Of a stretch of 59,804 nucleotides of DNA, positions 1 to 8,942 are shown one piece after another. The notes beneath the pieces are model-generated. The model was not told the origin of the DNA and searched no databases. It worked only from the letters and a program-made list of their open reading frames with translations. Origin of the DNA: Actinomycetes bacterium (GTDB lineage: Bacteria > Actinomycetota > Acidimicrobiia > Acidimicrobiales > Palsa-688); the NCBI GenBank assembly GCA_021787035.1, contig JAJYMM010000191.1:1-59804 (forward strand), given 5' to 3'. Made by a program: the position numbers and the translations under genes. Numbering within the stretch: position 1 is the first letter of the stretch; each line of letters begins with the position of its first letter.

Positions 1-180
1 CCCAGGGCTACCCGCCGGCCCAGGGCTACCCGCCGGCCCAGGGCTACCCGCCGGCCCAGGGCTACCCGCCGGCCCAGGGCTACCCGCCGGCCCAGGGCTA
101 CCCGCCGGCCCAGGGCTACCCGCCGGCCCAGGGCTACCCGCCGGCCCAGGGCTACCCGCCGGCCCAGGGCTACCCGCCGG
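1..180. repeat. 18-bp perfect tandem repeat, 10 copies at window edge
   Basis: Ten consecutive identical copies of an 18-bp unit (CCCAGGGCTACCCGCCGG) run from base 1, so the array probably continues outside the window. Read on the plus strand one frame gives a Pro-Ala-Gln-Gly-Tyr-Pro hexapeptide repeat, as seen in Pro-rich tails of membrane proteins, so the array may be the coding end of a gene lying to the left. The last unit overlaps the final codons and stop of the minus-strand MoaD-like gene. Confidence 0.95.
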
Positions 181-499
181 CGATGGCCCCCACCACGGTG
201 AAGGGTTCTCTCCCCTCGCAGACTGGCGCCGGCAGGATCTCGTCGGGCGCGGCATTTGAGAGGTCTGACTCGCCGGCGAAGAACCGTACGAATGGTCGGC
301 GCCTCCCGGTGGCCCGGTCCCGGACGGTACCCCCGAGGACGGGGTGCTCTCGTTCGAGAGCGTCTAGCACCGAGCGTTGGGTTATCGCGCCGTCGATTTG
401 GACTGCAACCTCTGTTGGGAGTTTTGCGAGCTCCCGCAGCTGTGCCGGTAGCCGGACTCGGACCGCGCTCCCCGTCCCCGCGCTCCCTGCCCCCTTCAC
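170..499 (-). CDS. MoaD/ThiS-family ubiquitin-like sulfur-carrier protein
   Basis: A small beta-grasp protein of about 109 residues whose C-terminus reads VVGAIAGG then stop. The terminal Gly-Gly is the hallmark of MoaD/ThiS carriers, which are adenylated and thiocarboxylated there. The stop codon sits inside the 18-bp repeat array at the window edge. The start is uncertain: GTG at 499 or 505 are the closest options, and the first ~14 residues are Gly/Ala/Ser-rich and fall in a locally duplicated GC-rich stretch (copies near 464-487 and 540-563). It lies 65 bp downstream of the BNR-repeat gene on the same strand and is probably co-transcribed. To my knowledge this pairing recurs in actinobacteria and its purpose is unclear. 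No E1-like MoeB/ThiF is nearby, so a role in molybdopterin or thiamine synthesis cannot be assigned. Confidence 0.75.
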   Translation of the reverse strand: MKGAGSAGTGSAVRVRLPAQLRELAKLPTEVAVQIDGAITQRSVLDALEREHPVLGGTVRDRATGRRRPFVRFFAGESDLSNAAPDEILPAPVCEGREPFTVVGAIAGG

Positions 500-564
500 C
501 GGCACCGGGGGCGAGGACCTCGAGCCCACGTCGGGATGCCCCGCGCTCCCCGTCCCCGCGCTGC

Positions 565-1683
565 TCACGGGAGGGTCTGGGCTTCGACCGAAAGGACCGC
601 CGGCAAGTTGCTCGCCGCGGCGGACCACGTGTCGCCGGCGTCGTTGGAAGCGTAGACCTGACCCCCTGTCGTCCCGAAATAGATCCCGCACGGGTCCAGC
701 GAATCGACTGACATTGCGTCGCGCAGGATGTCCACGTAGCAGTGGGACTGGGGGAGGCCGTTGGTCAAGGGCTCCCAATCGCCCCCGCCACTTCGCGAGC
801 GGTAAACCCTCAGCTTGCCCTCGGGGGGGTAATGCTCGCTGTCGCTCTTTATCGGCACTACGTAAACGGTCTCCGGCTCGTGTGCATGGATGTCGATCGC
901 AAAGCCGAAGTCGCTCGGGAGGTCTCCGCTCACCTCGTACCATGAGGCCCCCCAGTCGTCGCTCCGCATAACGTCCCAGTGCTTCTGCATGTAAAGAACG
1001 TCAGGGCGCGAAGCGTGGGCCGCCACCTTGTGGACGCAGTGGCCTACTTCGGCATCGGGGTCGGGAAGAACGCCCTCCGAGTGCAGCCCGCGGTTTGCCG
1101 GCGTCCACGTGCCGCCACCGTCACTTGTTTTCAGGACGCCGGCCGCAGATATCGCTACGAGCATGCGGTCGGGGTCGTCGGGCCGCAGCACGATCGTGTG
1201 AAGGCAGAGCCCGCCGGCGCCGGGCTGCCAGCTTGGGCCGCTCGGGTGGCAGCGGAGCGCCGGCCGTTCTCCCCAGCTCTTCCCGCCGTCTTCAGAGCGG
1301 AATAGCGCCGCGTCCTCCGCCCCCGCCCACACCAGATCGGGGTCGTCGAGGGACGGCTCGAGGTGCCAAATGCGCTTGAAGGCCCAGGGTCTCGGGGTCC
1401 CGTCGTACCAGAGGTGGGTGCCAGGTTGCCCCTCATAGCTGAAGTCGTTGCCAACCGCCGTCCAGGTCTTGCCGCCGTCGTCCGAGCGCTGTAGCACCTG
1501 GCCGAACCAGCTGCTCGTCTGCGACGCCCATACCCGCTCCGGGTCAGCAGGCGACCCGGCTACGTGGTACACCTCCCAGCCCCCGAAGTAGGGGCCTTCC
1601 ACTTCCCAGCTCGCCCGCCGGCCTTCGGAGGTAAGCACGAAGGCGCCCTTCCGGGTCCCTACCAGCAACCGAACGCCGCTCAC
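565..1683 (-). CDS. BNR/Asp-box repeat beta-propeller protein (sialidase/VPS10-like fold)
   Basis: A 372-residue protein with at least six Asp-box-like repeats of the form S-x-D-x-G-x-x-W (for example [36 protein letters not shown]), spaced 50-70 residues apart. This is typical of a six- or seven-bladed propeller. There is no signal peptide, so it is probably cytoplasmic. Members of this group are often auto-named exo-alpha-sialidase, but I see no catalytic sialidase residues and prefer a structural or ligand-binding role. It is the first gene of a two-gene unit with the downstream MoaD-like carrier. The start ATG at 1683 gives the usual opening [15 protein letters not shown] of this family. 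Confidence 0.8.
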   Translation of the reverse strand: MSGVRLLVGTRKGAFVLTSEGRRASWEVEGPYFGGWEVYHVAGSPADPERVWASQTSSWFGQVLQRSDDGGKTWTAVGNDFSYEGQPGTHLWYDGTPRPWAFKRIWHLEPSLDDPDLVWAGAEDAALFRSEDGGKSWGERPALRCHPSGPSWQPGAGGLCLHTIVLRPDDPDRMLVAISAAGVLKTSDGGGTWTPANRGLHSEGVLPDPDAEVGHCVHKVAAHASRPDVLYMQKHWDVMRSDDWGASWYEVSGDLPSDFGFAIDIHAHEPETVYVVPIKSDSEHYPPEGKLRVYRSRSGGGDWEPLTNGLPQSHCYVDILRDAMSVDSLDPCGIYFGTTGGQVYASNDAGDTWSAAASNLPAVLSVEAQTLP

Positions 1684-1797
1684 GAGTGGTCCCCCTTCCT
1701 GGCCGCCAAGTTGGCGGTCTCCAGCGCCGATGCTACGCGTCGTTTGTGACGACGGCTAGGGTGCGCTTCTAGGCGTCGTGCGAGCGGGAGGCGAGCT

Positions 1798-3384
1798 TTG
1801 GACGAGACAGGCAGAGTCGTGCTGGCGGGGAGTGAACGCTTGGCTGTCGCCGGTGCACGGGTGATCGGGCCCGTCCACGACGACGAAGAGGTAAAGGTAA
1901 CGGTTGTCCTCCGCCGGAGAGCTGAGCTTCCTTCCGACGTGCTCGAAGGGCGGCGACAGCTGAGCCGGGAGGAGTTGGGTAGCGGGTACGGCGCTGACCC
2001 TGGCGAGGTCAGCCAGGTCGTCGAGGCCCTGGAGGCGGCCGGCGCCCAGGTGCTCGAGCATGACGCCGCGAGCAGGAGGGTTGTTGCCACGGGGCCCGCC
2101 GGCGCGCTCTCGCGGCTTTTCGGCACAACTCTCCAGGAGGTAGAGAGCACGAGCCCTGTCACCGGCGAACCAGTTCGCCACCGCCAGAGGACCGGCCCCC
2201 TCAGCGTCCCAGCGGGGCTTGGCGGCATCGTGAGTGCGGTGCTCGGCCTTGATGACCGGCCCCAGGCCCGTCCGCACCTTCGATCGGTGAGCCCCGAGGC
2301 CGTCGCCACTTCCTTCACGGCGGACCAAGTCGCTCGGCTCTACGACTTCCCTCCCGGGACCGACGGGACGGGCCAGGTGGTGGCGGTCGTCGAACTGGGC
2401 GGCGGGATCTCGCAGACCGACCTGGCCAATTACTTCTCCCAGCTCGGCATCCGAGCGCCGAGCGTCCAGGCTGTGAGCGTCGATGGCGCTTCAACTGCCG
2501 CTGGAGCCCAGCCCAATGCGGATACGGAGGTTTCCCTCGACATAGAAGTGATCGGGTCCGTGGCCCCCGGCGCTTCTCAGGTCGTCTACTTCGCTCCCAA
2601 TACCGACGCCGGCTTTCATGATGCGCTTGCCGGCGCGCTCCAGGCGACCCCGACCCCCGTTGCCATCAGCATCAGCTGGGGCCAGAGCGAAGACAGCTGG
2701 TCAGTCCAGGGACGTAGCGCGCTCGGGCAAGTTTGCGCGGACGCTGTTGCGCTCGGGGTGACCGTAACGGTGGCTGCCGGCGACAGCGGCAGCACAGACG
2801 GCGTGAACGACGGCCAACCACACGTGGACTTCCCTGCTTCGTCACCCTACGTGCTCGCTTGCGGCGGTACCCGCTTGGACGCCGACCCAGCGACGGGGGC
2901 CATCGCCTCGGAAGTCGTCTGGGACGACCTGCCGAACGGGGGCGCCACCGGTGGCGGTGTGAGCGACGTCTACGCGTTGCCGTCGTGGCAGGAGGCTGCG
3001 AGCAACGTGAAACGTGCCGGGACCGGGACTGCCGGGCGTGGGGTCCCAGACGTCGCCGGCGACGCCGCGCCAGAGACCGGCTACCGGGTCATCTCCGACG
3101 GCACAGAGCAGGTGGTCGGCGGTACGAGCGCAGTGGCACCCCTTTGGGCGGCTCTCACCGCTCGCCTCGCGCAGGGCCTCGGGCGTTCACCGGGGTGGCT
3201 TGTGCCGGCTCTCTACGCCGGCGTACGACCCGGTTCCCCAGCACCGGGTTTCCGGGACATCACCTCAGGCAATAACGGCGCGTACCAGGCCGGGCCGGGG
3301 TGGGACGCCTGCACTGGTCTCGGCAGCCCCGTCGGTACCGGCGTCGCGGCTCGCCTCGGTAGTGCCGGCGCCGCGCAAGGTTGA
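1798..3384 (+). CDS. S53-family serine-carboxyl peptidase (sedolisin/kumamolisin-like)
   Basis: A 528-residue precursor. Residues 1 to about 165 form the pro-kumamolisin activation domain and the rest the subtilisin-fold peptidase. The catalytic set is intact: Glu244 and Asp248 in TEVSLDIE, the oxyanion Asp329 in AAGDSGS, and the nucleophile Ser444 in GGTSAVAP. The C-terminal RDITSGNNG segment with later Asp matches the calcium-binding loop. These enzymes act at acidic pH and are normally secreted. No clear N-terminal signal peptide is visible here, so export may use another route or the start may be wrong. The chosen start is TTG at 1798, behind a GGGAGG ribosome-binding site. It stands alone, divergent from the BNR gene and convergent with the hydrogenase protease gene. 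It supports an acidophilic or acid-tolerant lifestyle. Confidence 0.92.
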   Translation: MDETGRVVLAGSERLAVAGARVIGPVHDDEEVKVTVVLRRRAELPSDVLEGRRQLSREELGSGYGADPGEVSQVVEALEAAGAQVLEHDAASRRVVATGPAGALSRLFGTTLQEVESTSPVTGEPVRHRQRTGPLSVPAGLGGIVSAVLGLDDRPQARPHLRSVSPEAVATSFTADQVARLYDFPPGTDGTGQVVAVVELGGGISQTDLANYFSQLGIRAPSVQAVSVDGASTAAGAQPNADTEVSLDIEVIGSVAPGASQVVYFAPNTDAGFHDALAGALQATPTPVAISISWGQSEDSWSVQGRSALGQVCADAVALGVTVTVAAGDSGSTDGVNDGQPHVDFPASSPYVLACGGTRLDADPATGAIASEVVWDDLPNGGATGGGVSDVYALPSWQEAASNVKRAGTGTAGRGVPDVAGDAAPETGYRVISDGTEQVVGGTSAVAPLWAALTARLAQGLGRSPGWLVPALYAGVRPGSPAPGFRDITSGNNGAYQAGPGWDACTGLGSPVGTGVAARLGSAGAAQG

Positions 3385-3522
3385 ACGCATCGCACCCGTC
3401 GGGCGCCCAAGGGGGGTGTAGGCACGCGGAAAGTTCAATAGTCGCTCGGCGGTGGCCACTATCGTGAGAAAAAAGGCGACTTGATCGGTCAAAAAGTGAT
3501 GACAGTGGCAGCCACGCGGCGA

Positions 3523-4110
3523 CTATCGGTACTTTTTCCGGCCACGCGCTTCCATCGGGTCAGTGCGCGGCGCACGTACGTCGTGGAACCCTTGGCCGAG
3601 GTGCCACCGCTCGGTGCTCGTGTGGTTTGCGACACGACCGGCCACGTGGAGGAGGAGCCGCGCCGCCGCGGGGACTGCGGCCGCCACCGGTGCGGTCAAC
3701 CCTTCGCCCTGGGAGAAGTCCAGGCCTTCAATGCCGACGACTGCGAGCTGGCGAGGCCCGCGGCCGACCGCGCGGGCGACCCGGTAGGCGCCAGCTACGC
3801 CAAAGCCGTGCGAGGTGGGCGCCTTGGTGCTCAGTACCGCTTGGCATTCGCCGTCACGCGCGATCCAGGCGAAGGAGAGCGTCCCTGGCGCTGAGCCCGA
3901 ACGGGTCGCATCGGCGATGACGGCCGCTTCGGCCCCGTCCCAGCTCCAGAGGAGGTCAAGAGGGTCGCCGACGGGCGGCGCGAGCGCGATCGCCACCGGC
4001 GCTTGACCTTGCACCTCGAGTTCCGCGGCACGCTCGGCGACGAGCAGGCCGGCGCCATCGTCGTGTCGCATCGGGTTGCCTATGCCGGCCACGACTACTA
4101 GAGGCGGCAT
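3523..4110 (-). CDS. NiFe-hydrogenase maturation endopeptidase (HyaD/HybD family)
   Basis: This protease clips the C-terminal tail of the hydrogenase large subunit after NiFe insertion. The protein (195 residues from this start) opens MPPLVVVAGIGNPMRHDDGAG, the canonical G-x-G-N-x-x-x-x-D-x-G signature whose Asp binds nickel. A second conserved segment is VIADATRSG and a third SHGFG. Length is somewhat above the family norm because of a basic C-terminal extension. The ATG at 4110 lies two bases after the TGA of hydA, so the genes are translationally coupled and this enzyme most likely matures HydA. A longer in-frame start at 4167 would overlap hydA and is less likely. Whether it also processes HoxH is unknown, because no second protease is present in the window. 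Confidence 0.88.
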   Translation of the reverse strand: MPPLVVVAGIGNPMRHDDGAGLLVAERAAELEVQGQAPVAIALAPPVGDPLDLLWSWDGAEAAVIADATRSGSAPGTLSFAWIARDGECQAVLSTKAPTSHGFGVAGAYRVARAVGRGPRQLAVVGIEGLDFSQGEGLTAPVAAAVPAAARLLLHVAGRVANHTSTERWHLGQGFHDVRAPRTDPMEARGRKKYR

Positions 4111-4112
4111 GC

Positions 4113-5477
4113 TCAGGGGGCTCTTTCGAGCGTCAGGTCGAGGAAGTGTGCCGCGCAGCTTATGCAAGGGTCATGGTTGCGCACGGCCACTTCTGCCCGC
4201 TTGGTCAGTTCCTCGGGTGGGAGCTCGAGGCCAGCCTCGGCCACCCGGCGCAGGTCTGCCTCGATCGTGAGCTGGTTCTGCGATGTGGGGGGGACTATCC
4301 GCGCATGGCGGATGAGACCGTCGGGGCCGACGTTGTACTCATGTAGCAGGACCCCGCGGGGGGCCTCGGTCACGCCGGCGCCGGCCCGCTCCGCCCCGGC
4401 CCGCTCCGCCCCGGCCCGCTCCGCCCCGGGCGTGGCACCGGCACCGTTCCCCTCAGGGTCTGGCATATCGGCCGCCGGCGGTTCAGGTGGTTCGTAGGAC
4501 TCCACGAGGCGGAGGGCCTCTTCACACGCGAACACCATCTCCACGGCCCGCACCACGATGCTGCGGAAGGGGTTCCGGCAAGGCACTTCCAGCTGGGCGC
4601 GGCGGGCCGCCTCCGCTGCGAGCGGGGTGAGGGCACCGGCATTCAGCGCGTAGCGAGCAAGTGGGCCGGTCAGGTAGGGCTTTTGCCCAAAGAGCCGGGC
4701 GTGGAGCGCGGTCGACCGTGCGACGTGTTCCTCGACGACGGCGTCGGCGAACTCCGCTGGGGTGCAGTCGAGCCCGCCGGAAGACACGACGCGGCCACCC
4801 TCGATCGGGTAGCGGCCCTCGTCGCGAAGTGCGACGAAGAGGTAGTCACCCGTGACATCAGGGAAATCGAAGCCCGCCACCCACTCGACCGTCGCCAGCG
4901 AGGCGTCGAGCGCTCGCCGGAGGGGCTCGGCCAGCGCACTGATCTCAAAAGGCGAGGGTGCCTTATAAAACCCTCCCACGCGCACGTTGACCGGGTGCAC
5001 CGCGCGCCCTCCTACCGTCCCCATTATCTTGTTGCCCGTCTTTTTGAGCGCGAGCCCCCGCTCGACGACGGGTTTGTCGTGCGCCGCCAGCTGGACTGCG
5101 TCCTCGTAGCCGAAGAAATCGGGCGCGTGGAGCAGGTAGACATGGAGAGCGTGGCTCTGGAGCCACTCGCCACAGTAAAGGAGGCGACGCAGGTCCACGA
5201 CCTGGCGGCTCGGGACTATGTCCAAGGCTGACTCCATGGCCGCGCACGAGCTCATCTGGTAGGCGACCGGGCAAATGCCACATATCCGAGCCGTAATGTC
5301 TGGCGCTTCACGATAGCTCCGGCCTACGAGCAGGGCCTCGAAAAAGCGTGGAGGTTCGAAGATGTCGAGCGCGACTTCGCTCACAGCCCCGTCACGGACG
5401 ACGACGCGGAAGCCCCCTTCTCCTTCCACGCGAGCAAGTGCGTCAACTCCGAACGCATAGTCACGGCTGTGGGTCAT
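4113..5477 (-). CDS. hydA: Group 3b NiFe-hydrogenase large (alpha) subunit
   Basis: Catalytic subunit of a cytoplasmic NAD(P)-linked hydrogenase (sulfhydrogenase type). From the ATG at 5477 it has 454 residues. Nickel ligands are complete: RICGIC (Cys66, Cys69) near the N-terminus and DPCISCAAH (Cys438, Cys441) near the C-terminus. Ten residues after the terminal His form the tail removed by the protease encoded next. An unusual in-frame insertion of three to four GAERA repeats lies about 80-100 residues before the C-terminus. The start overlaps hydD by 17 bp. Gene order beta-gamma-delta-alpha equals the archaeal hydBGDA and mycobacterial Hyd3 clusters. Known members couple H2 to NADP(H) and work under oxygen limitation. 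Confidence 0.92.
   Translation of the reverse strand: MTHSRDYAFGVDALARVEGEGGFRVVVRDGAVSEVALDIFEPPRFFEALLVGRSYREAPDITARICGICPVAYQMSSCAAMESALDIVPSRQVVDLRRLLYCGEWLQSHALHVYLLHAPDFFGYEDAVQLAAHDKPVVERGLALKKTGNKIMGTVGGRAVHPVNVRVGGFYKAPSPFEISALAEPLRRALDASLATVEWVAGFDFPDVTGDYLFVALRDEGRYPIEGGRVVSSGGLDCTPAEFADAVVEEHVARSTALHARLFGQKPYLTGPLARYALNAGALTPLAAEAARRAQLEVPCRNPFRSIVVRAVEMVFACEEALRLVESYEPPEPPAADMPDPEGNGAGATPGAERAGAERAGAERAGAGVTEAPRGVLLHEYNVGPDGLIRHARIVPPTSQNQLTIEADLRRVAEAGLELPPEELTKRAEVAVRNHDPCISCAAHFLDLTLERAP
4381..4427. repeat. 15-bp tandem repeat inside hydA
   Basis: Three near-perfect copies of CCGGCCCGCTCCGCC. On the minus strand they encode repeated GAERA pentapeptides within the large subunit of the group 3b hydrogenase. 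The period is a multiple of three, so the reading frame is kept. Confidence 0.9.
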
Positions 5478-6267
5478 GGCGTGAGCTCTCTTTCTCGAAC
5501 TCGGGAGCACCGGCGGTGAAGCCCCGGAAGATCCTTTTGAGAGACTCTTGCGAAGCCCCGTCCGCAGCCAGGCGCGAAGACAACGATGCGGTGTTGACCG
5601 TTGAGGCAGGACCGAAGCATCCGAAGCAGCCGCGCCCGACCGTTGGGCACAGTGCGCCGCAGCCGGCGCTCGTCACTGGCCCGAGGCAGGCCACGCCCTC
5701 CGCTACCAGCAGGCACACGTTGCCCGCGGCTTTGCATTCCCTGCAGACGGGGAAGTCCGGGATGCGGGGCGCCCTACCGGCCAGGTAGGCGGTGATGACC
5801 TCGAGGAGCTGGACCGGGTTGATCGGGCACCCGTGAAGCTCGAAGTCCACGGTTACGTGGGCCGAAACAGGCGTCGAAGTGGGGAGGGAGGAAATGTAGG
5901 CCGGGTTGGCATAGACCGTCGGCACATATTCGCCGGTGTCCGCGTAGTTGCGGAGCGCCTGTATCCCGCCAGCCGTGGCGCACGCCCCGACCGTGACGAG
6001 GAAGTGAGAGGCGGCGCGCACGGCCTTGATGCGCTCGGCGTCGGCCGGCGTCGTAACCGAACCTTCGACAATAGCGAGGTCGTAGGGCCCGTCGACGACA
6101 GTTCGGGTAACTTCGAGGAAGTAGGAAATGTCGAGCGCTCCCAGCAGGTCGAGAAGTTGGTCCTCGAGGTCGAGCAAAGAGACCTGGCAGCCGTCGCAGG
6201 ACGCGAACTTCCACACGGCCAGGCTCGGCTTCGGGTGAGCGAGCCCAACCTGACCGGCAACGCTCAT
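5461..6267 (-). CDS. hydD: Group 3b NiFe-hydrogenase small (delta) subunit
   Basis: A 268-residue electron-transfer subunit that passes electrons from the NiFe site of HydA to HydG/HydB. Proximal cluster ligands are seen in SCDGC (Cys24, Cys27), GACA and HGCP. Two further clusters are indicated by [11 protein letters not shown] and by the C-rich segment [18 protein letters not shown]. It lacks a Tat signal, in keeping with a soluble cytoplasmic complex. ATG at 6267 is 13 bp after hydG. The product is a typical length for the 3b family. Confidence 0.92.
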   Translation of the reverse strand: MSVAGQVGLAHPKPSLAVWKFASCDGCQVSLLDLEDQLLDLLGALDISYFLEVTRTVVDGPYDLAIVEGSVTTPADAERIKAVRAASHFLVTVGACATAGGIQALRNYADTGEYVPTVYANPAYISSLPTSTPVSAHVTVDFELHGCPINPVQLLEVITAYLAGRAPRIPDFPVCRECKAAGNVCLLVAEGVACLGPVTSAGCGALCPTVGRGCFGCFGPASTVNTASLSSRLAADGASQESLKRIFRGFTAGAPEFEKESSRHDPQP

Positions 6268-6280
6268 AGTTCGGGCACTC

Positions 6281-7171
6281 TCACAGTTCGGCCTCGTGGA
6301 GGAGCCGGCTCGCCTCTGGGTAGGTTACGACCGGGCCACCGCGGCACAAGATGTAGGGGCCGAGCTGGCAATGGCCGCAGAGGCCCGTGCCGCACTGCAT
6401 GTTGCGTTCGAGGGAGACTCTAAGCCTGATCGACGTCGGGAGAACTCCGCGCTCTATCAGGGCTTGCACAGTGAAGCGCATCATGACTTCAGGCCCGCAC
6501 ACGAGGGCCATCACCCGGCGCGGGTCGAAAGTCATCTGCGGGACGAGTTCGGTAACTACCCCGACGTGGCCCATCCAGCCTTCCTCGGCGACGTCCACGG
6601 TGATGGCAACTTCAGCGCCGGCCGTCGCCCAAGCCGCTAGGTCCTCTTTGAATATGAGCTGGTCCGGCCGGCGGGCACCAGCGAGGACGACAACTCTGCG
6701 GGGGCCGCTCGGGAGGCCTGTGGTCTCGATGAGCTGTTCGATCGCACCTCGGAGGGGCGCGAGCCCGATGCCGCCGCCGACGATTATGGCGTCAGCTTGG
6801 GCGAAGCTCGCCAGCCCCCAGTCCGTCCCGAACGGACCGCGCACCCCGACGCGCGTGCCGACACTCGCCTGGCAAAGCGCACGGGTGACGGGGCCGACCT
6901 CGCGGACCGTGTGGAGGAGCGGCCCGGCGCCAGGGGAACTGCTGACCGAGATCGGCACTTCACCGACGCCGAATGCCGTGAGCATGTTGAACTGCCCAGG
7001 CTGGAAGGAAAACGGCGCGCCACCGTCGTTCTTTAGGGCGAGGGTGACCACGTCGGGCGCTTCTTGGGCCCGGTCGGAAACGTGGAACACCGTCGGCGTG
7101 AAAGGACCAGGCCCGCTCAGCACCGAAGTCGCGAGCCCGCCAGTGGGTGCGGACGAAGTGGAGCCGCTCAT
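6281..7171 (-). CDS. hydG: Group 3b hydrogenase gamma subunit, FAD/NAD(P)-binding
   Basis: Ferredoxin-NADP-reductase-like subunit of 296 residues that exchanges electrons with NAD(P)H. The FAD-binding barrel comes first ([21 protein letters not shown]), then the nucleotide-binding Rossmann region beginning [15 protein letters not shown]-terminal cysteine motif, [18 protein letters not shown], binds a 2Fe-2S cluster as in dihydroorotate dehydrogenase PyrK. ATG at 7171 overlaps the stop of hydB by four bases (ATGA), a sign of translational coupling. Confidence 0.92.
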   Translation of the reverse strand: MSGSTSSAPTGGLATSVLSGPGPFTPTVFHVSDRAQEAPDVVTLALKNDGGAPFSFQPGQFNMLTAFGVGEVPISVSSSPGAGPLLHTVREVGPVTRALCQASVGTRVGVRGPFGTDWGLASFAQADAIIVGGGIGLAPLRGAIEQLIETTGLPSGPRRVVVLAGARRPDQLIFKEDLAAWATAGAEVAITVDVAEEGWMGHVGVVTELVPQMTFDPRRVMALVCGPEVMMRFTVQALIERGVLPTSIRLRVSLERNMQCGTGLCGHCQLGPYILCRGGPVVTYPEASRLLHEAEL

Positions 7172-8289
7172 TGCAAGTGGGCCTCGCCGTGGGTTTCCCC
7201 GGCGTTGTCGCTCGCGCGAAGAGCCGCTATTTCCTCCGTTACGTCGATACCTGCCGGGCACCAAGTGATGCAGCGCCCGCAGCCCACACACCCCGAAGTG
7301 CCGAACTGGTCCCACCACCAAGAGAACTTGTGTGTGACCCACTGCCTGTAGCGCGACTTGATGCTGGCTCGCACGGGCCCTCCGTGGACGTAGGAGTACG
7401 CGAGGTCCGCGCACGACGCCCAGGTCCGCTCGCGCTGGACGGTGCCCGAAAGGTCGGTCCGGTCCTCGAAGTTGCTGCAGAAGCAGGTCGGGCAGACGGC
7501 TGTGCAGTTGCCGCACACCAAGCACTGCTTGGCGACTTCGTCCCAGAGCGGGTTGGAAAGGTTGCGTACAAGCATCTCGGGAAGGCCGTGCTGGTCTACG
7601 CTACGGCCCATGTGCGACGCCGCCCTGGCGAGCAGTTCGGTGCGCCTCGCGAAATCTTCCCGGCGAGCCCGTCTCTGGGACAGGCCTTCGAGCAGTTCTT
7701 TGCCGATCTTGGAGCCGGCCCTGGCCAGGTAGTAACCGCCGCCAAGCTCCGTGAGCGCGAGGTCGAAGCCCTCGCTCGCGCTCGGCCCGGTGCCCATCGA
7801 GACACAAAAGCACGTACTTGCAGGCCGTGAGCACTCGACCGCCACGAGGACGACGGCGTCCCGGCGCCGGCGGTAAGCGGGGTCCGTGACGGGAGGCGAA
7901 CCCAGGGCGCGGTCTAGGACACGGAGCCCTGCGAGGTCGCAGGGCCTGGCGCCCACGACGGCGACGGGGGGTACGTCGTCGGAGATCTCTTCGACTTCAT
8001 AGCCGGGGGCCTTTGCTTGCCAGATGATCGATCGCGGCGGGAAAACCTCTGCCTTCAGCGATCCAGCGCCGACGGCCCAGTTGAACAAGTCCGGCGAAGC
8101 GGTCTGGTGGAGGCGGTAGGTCCCCGGTGCCTGCTCGTCCTCCCATCCCCTCGGCAGGTCCGCCGCGCTTTTCAGCTCGCGGATCGAGATGGCGCCGCCG
8201 GAAGCGACCGGCCCCATTGTTCGGTACCCTCGCGCCTTGAGCGAGCCGATGAGCCCGTCCAAGCCATCGAAACCGATGATGGCGGCCAT
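7168..8289 (-). CDS. hydB: Group 3b hydrogenase beta subunit, 4Fe-4S ferredoxin
   Basis: First gene of the hydBGDA operon and the sulfhydrogenase beta subunit. Two C-terminal 4Fe-4S motifs are clear: [14 protein letters not shown] and [13 protein letters not shown] place the start at ATG 8289 (373 residues, [13 protein letters not shown]). A GTG at 8340 is also in frame, but it would sit only 9 bp from the DosR-like box centred at 8355, leaving no room for a promoter. With the 8289 start the box lies 66 bp upstream, a spacing seen elsewhere in the window. Confidence 0.87.
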   Translation of the reverse strand: MAAIIGFDGLDGLIGSLKARGYRTMGPVASGGAISIRELKSAADLPRGWEDEQAPGTYRLHQTASPDLFNWAVGAGSLKAEVFPPRSIIWQAKAPGYEVEEISDDVPPVAVVGARPCDLAGLRVLDRALGSPPVTDPAYRRRRDAVVLVAVECSRPASTCFCVSMGTGPSASEGFDLALTELGGGYYLARAGSKIGKELLEGLSQRRARREDFARRTELLARAASHMGRSVDQHGLPEMLVRNLSNPLWDEVAKQCLVCGNCTAVCPTCFCSNFEDRTDLSGTVQRERTWASCADLAYSYVHGGPVRASIKSRYRQWVTHKFSWWWDQFGTSGCVGCGRCITWCPAGIDVTEEIAALRASDNAGETHGEAHLQ

Positions 8290-8348
8290 CACGCCCGAAA
8301 CTAAGGCGCTGCCGAGTGGTCCATAAGGGCCGAGGGTCACTAGGCGAG

Positions 8349-8362
8349 GGGACTTTGGGCCC
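8349..8362. promoter_or_regulatory. DosR-like box shared by hydBGDA and hoxEFUYH
   Basis: GGGACTTTGGGCCC, a near-palindrome matching the DosR/DevR core GGGAC-N4-G(T/C)CCC. It is the only such strong site between the divergent hydrogenase operons, 66 bp before the likely hydB start and 75 bp before hoxE. A weaker copy (GGCACCTTCGGTAG) follows at 8367-8380. Confidence 0.65.
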
Positions 8363-8429
8363 CCTTGGCACCTTCGGTAGTCGCGGCCTAGTCTGAGAGT
8401 GGTCGGCGCACGAGGAGGTTAGGTACCTG

Positions 8430-8942
8430 ATGGCAATTGCGACGGTTCAGGCCGCTGCAGGGCGCTCGAGACCGAGCGCGCCAAGCGATGACAAGCGCTG
8501 GCGCCAAGTGGACGTGAGGATGCGCCGTCTCGGGTACCGCCCCGACGGCTTGATCGAAGCCCTCCACACCGCCCAGGAGGCTTTTGGGTACCTGGACGAC
8601 GAGGCGCTCACTTATGTCGGCGAGAGCATGGGCGTGGCGCCGAGCAAGGCTTACGGCGTAGCAACTTTCTACTCCCATTTCATGCTCAAGCCGCAAGGCG
8701 AGCATACCTGCGTCGTATGCGCCGGGACGGCTTGTTATATAAACGGTGCGGCAGGGCTCTTGGGCGCGATCGAGGGCAAGCTTGGTGTCGAGCCAGGAGA
8801 GACAACGCCGGACAACAAGATCTCGGTATTGAAGGCGCGCTGTTTCGGGTGCTGCAGCATGGCGCCGGTCGTCATGGTCGACGGAGAGGTCCATGGGACG
8901 ATCACGCCCCCGGAGTTGGTAACGCTTTTGGAGGACCTGTGA
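8430..8942 (+). CDS. hoxE: HoxE, 2Fe-2S diaphorase subunit of group 3d hydrogenase
   Basis: NuoE-like thioredoxin-fold protein of 170 residues. Conserved cysteines occur in CAGTACY and [11 protein letters not shown] and would ligate one 2Fe-2S cluster. It forms part of the diaphorase module that exchanges electrons with NAD(H) in bidirectional hydrogenases. A good GAGGAGG ribosome-binding site lies about 10 bp before the ATG. It leads the hoxEFUYH-hypA operon, and its stop overlaps the GTG start of hoxF. Confidence 0.92.
   Translation: MAIATVQAAAGRSRPSAPSDDKRWRQVDVRMRRLGYRPDGLIEALHTAQEAFGYLDDEALTYVGESMGVAPSKAYGVATFYSHFMLKPQGEHTCVVCAGTACYINGAAGLLGAIEGKLGVEPGETTPDNKISVLKARCFGCCSMAPVVMVDGEVHGTITPPELVTLLEDL

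Noticed and set aside
1-180. Possible CRISPR or repeat-type regulatory array
   Set aside because: The 18-bp units are contiguous and encode a hexapeptide repeat; no spacers.
183-971. Long plus-strand ORF over the MoaD and BNR genes
   Set aside because: It is the antisense shadow of two recognisable minus-strand genes and has a Ser/Arg/Pro-rich composition typical of such shadows.
8340-8340. GTG at 8340 as the hydB start
   Set aside because: It would leave only 9 bp from the DosR-like box and the extra residues are not conserved-looking; ATG 8289 fits better.
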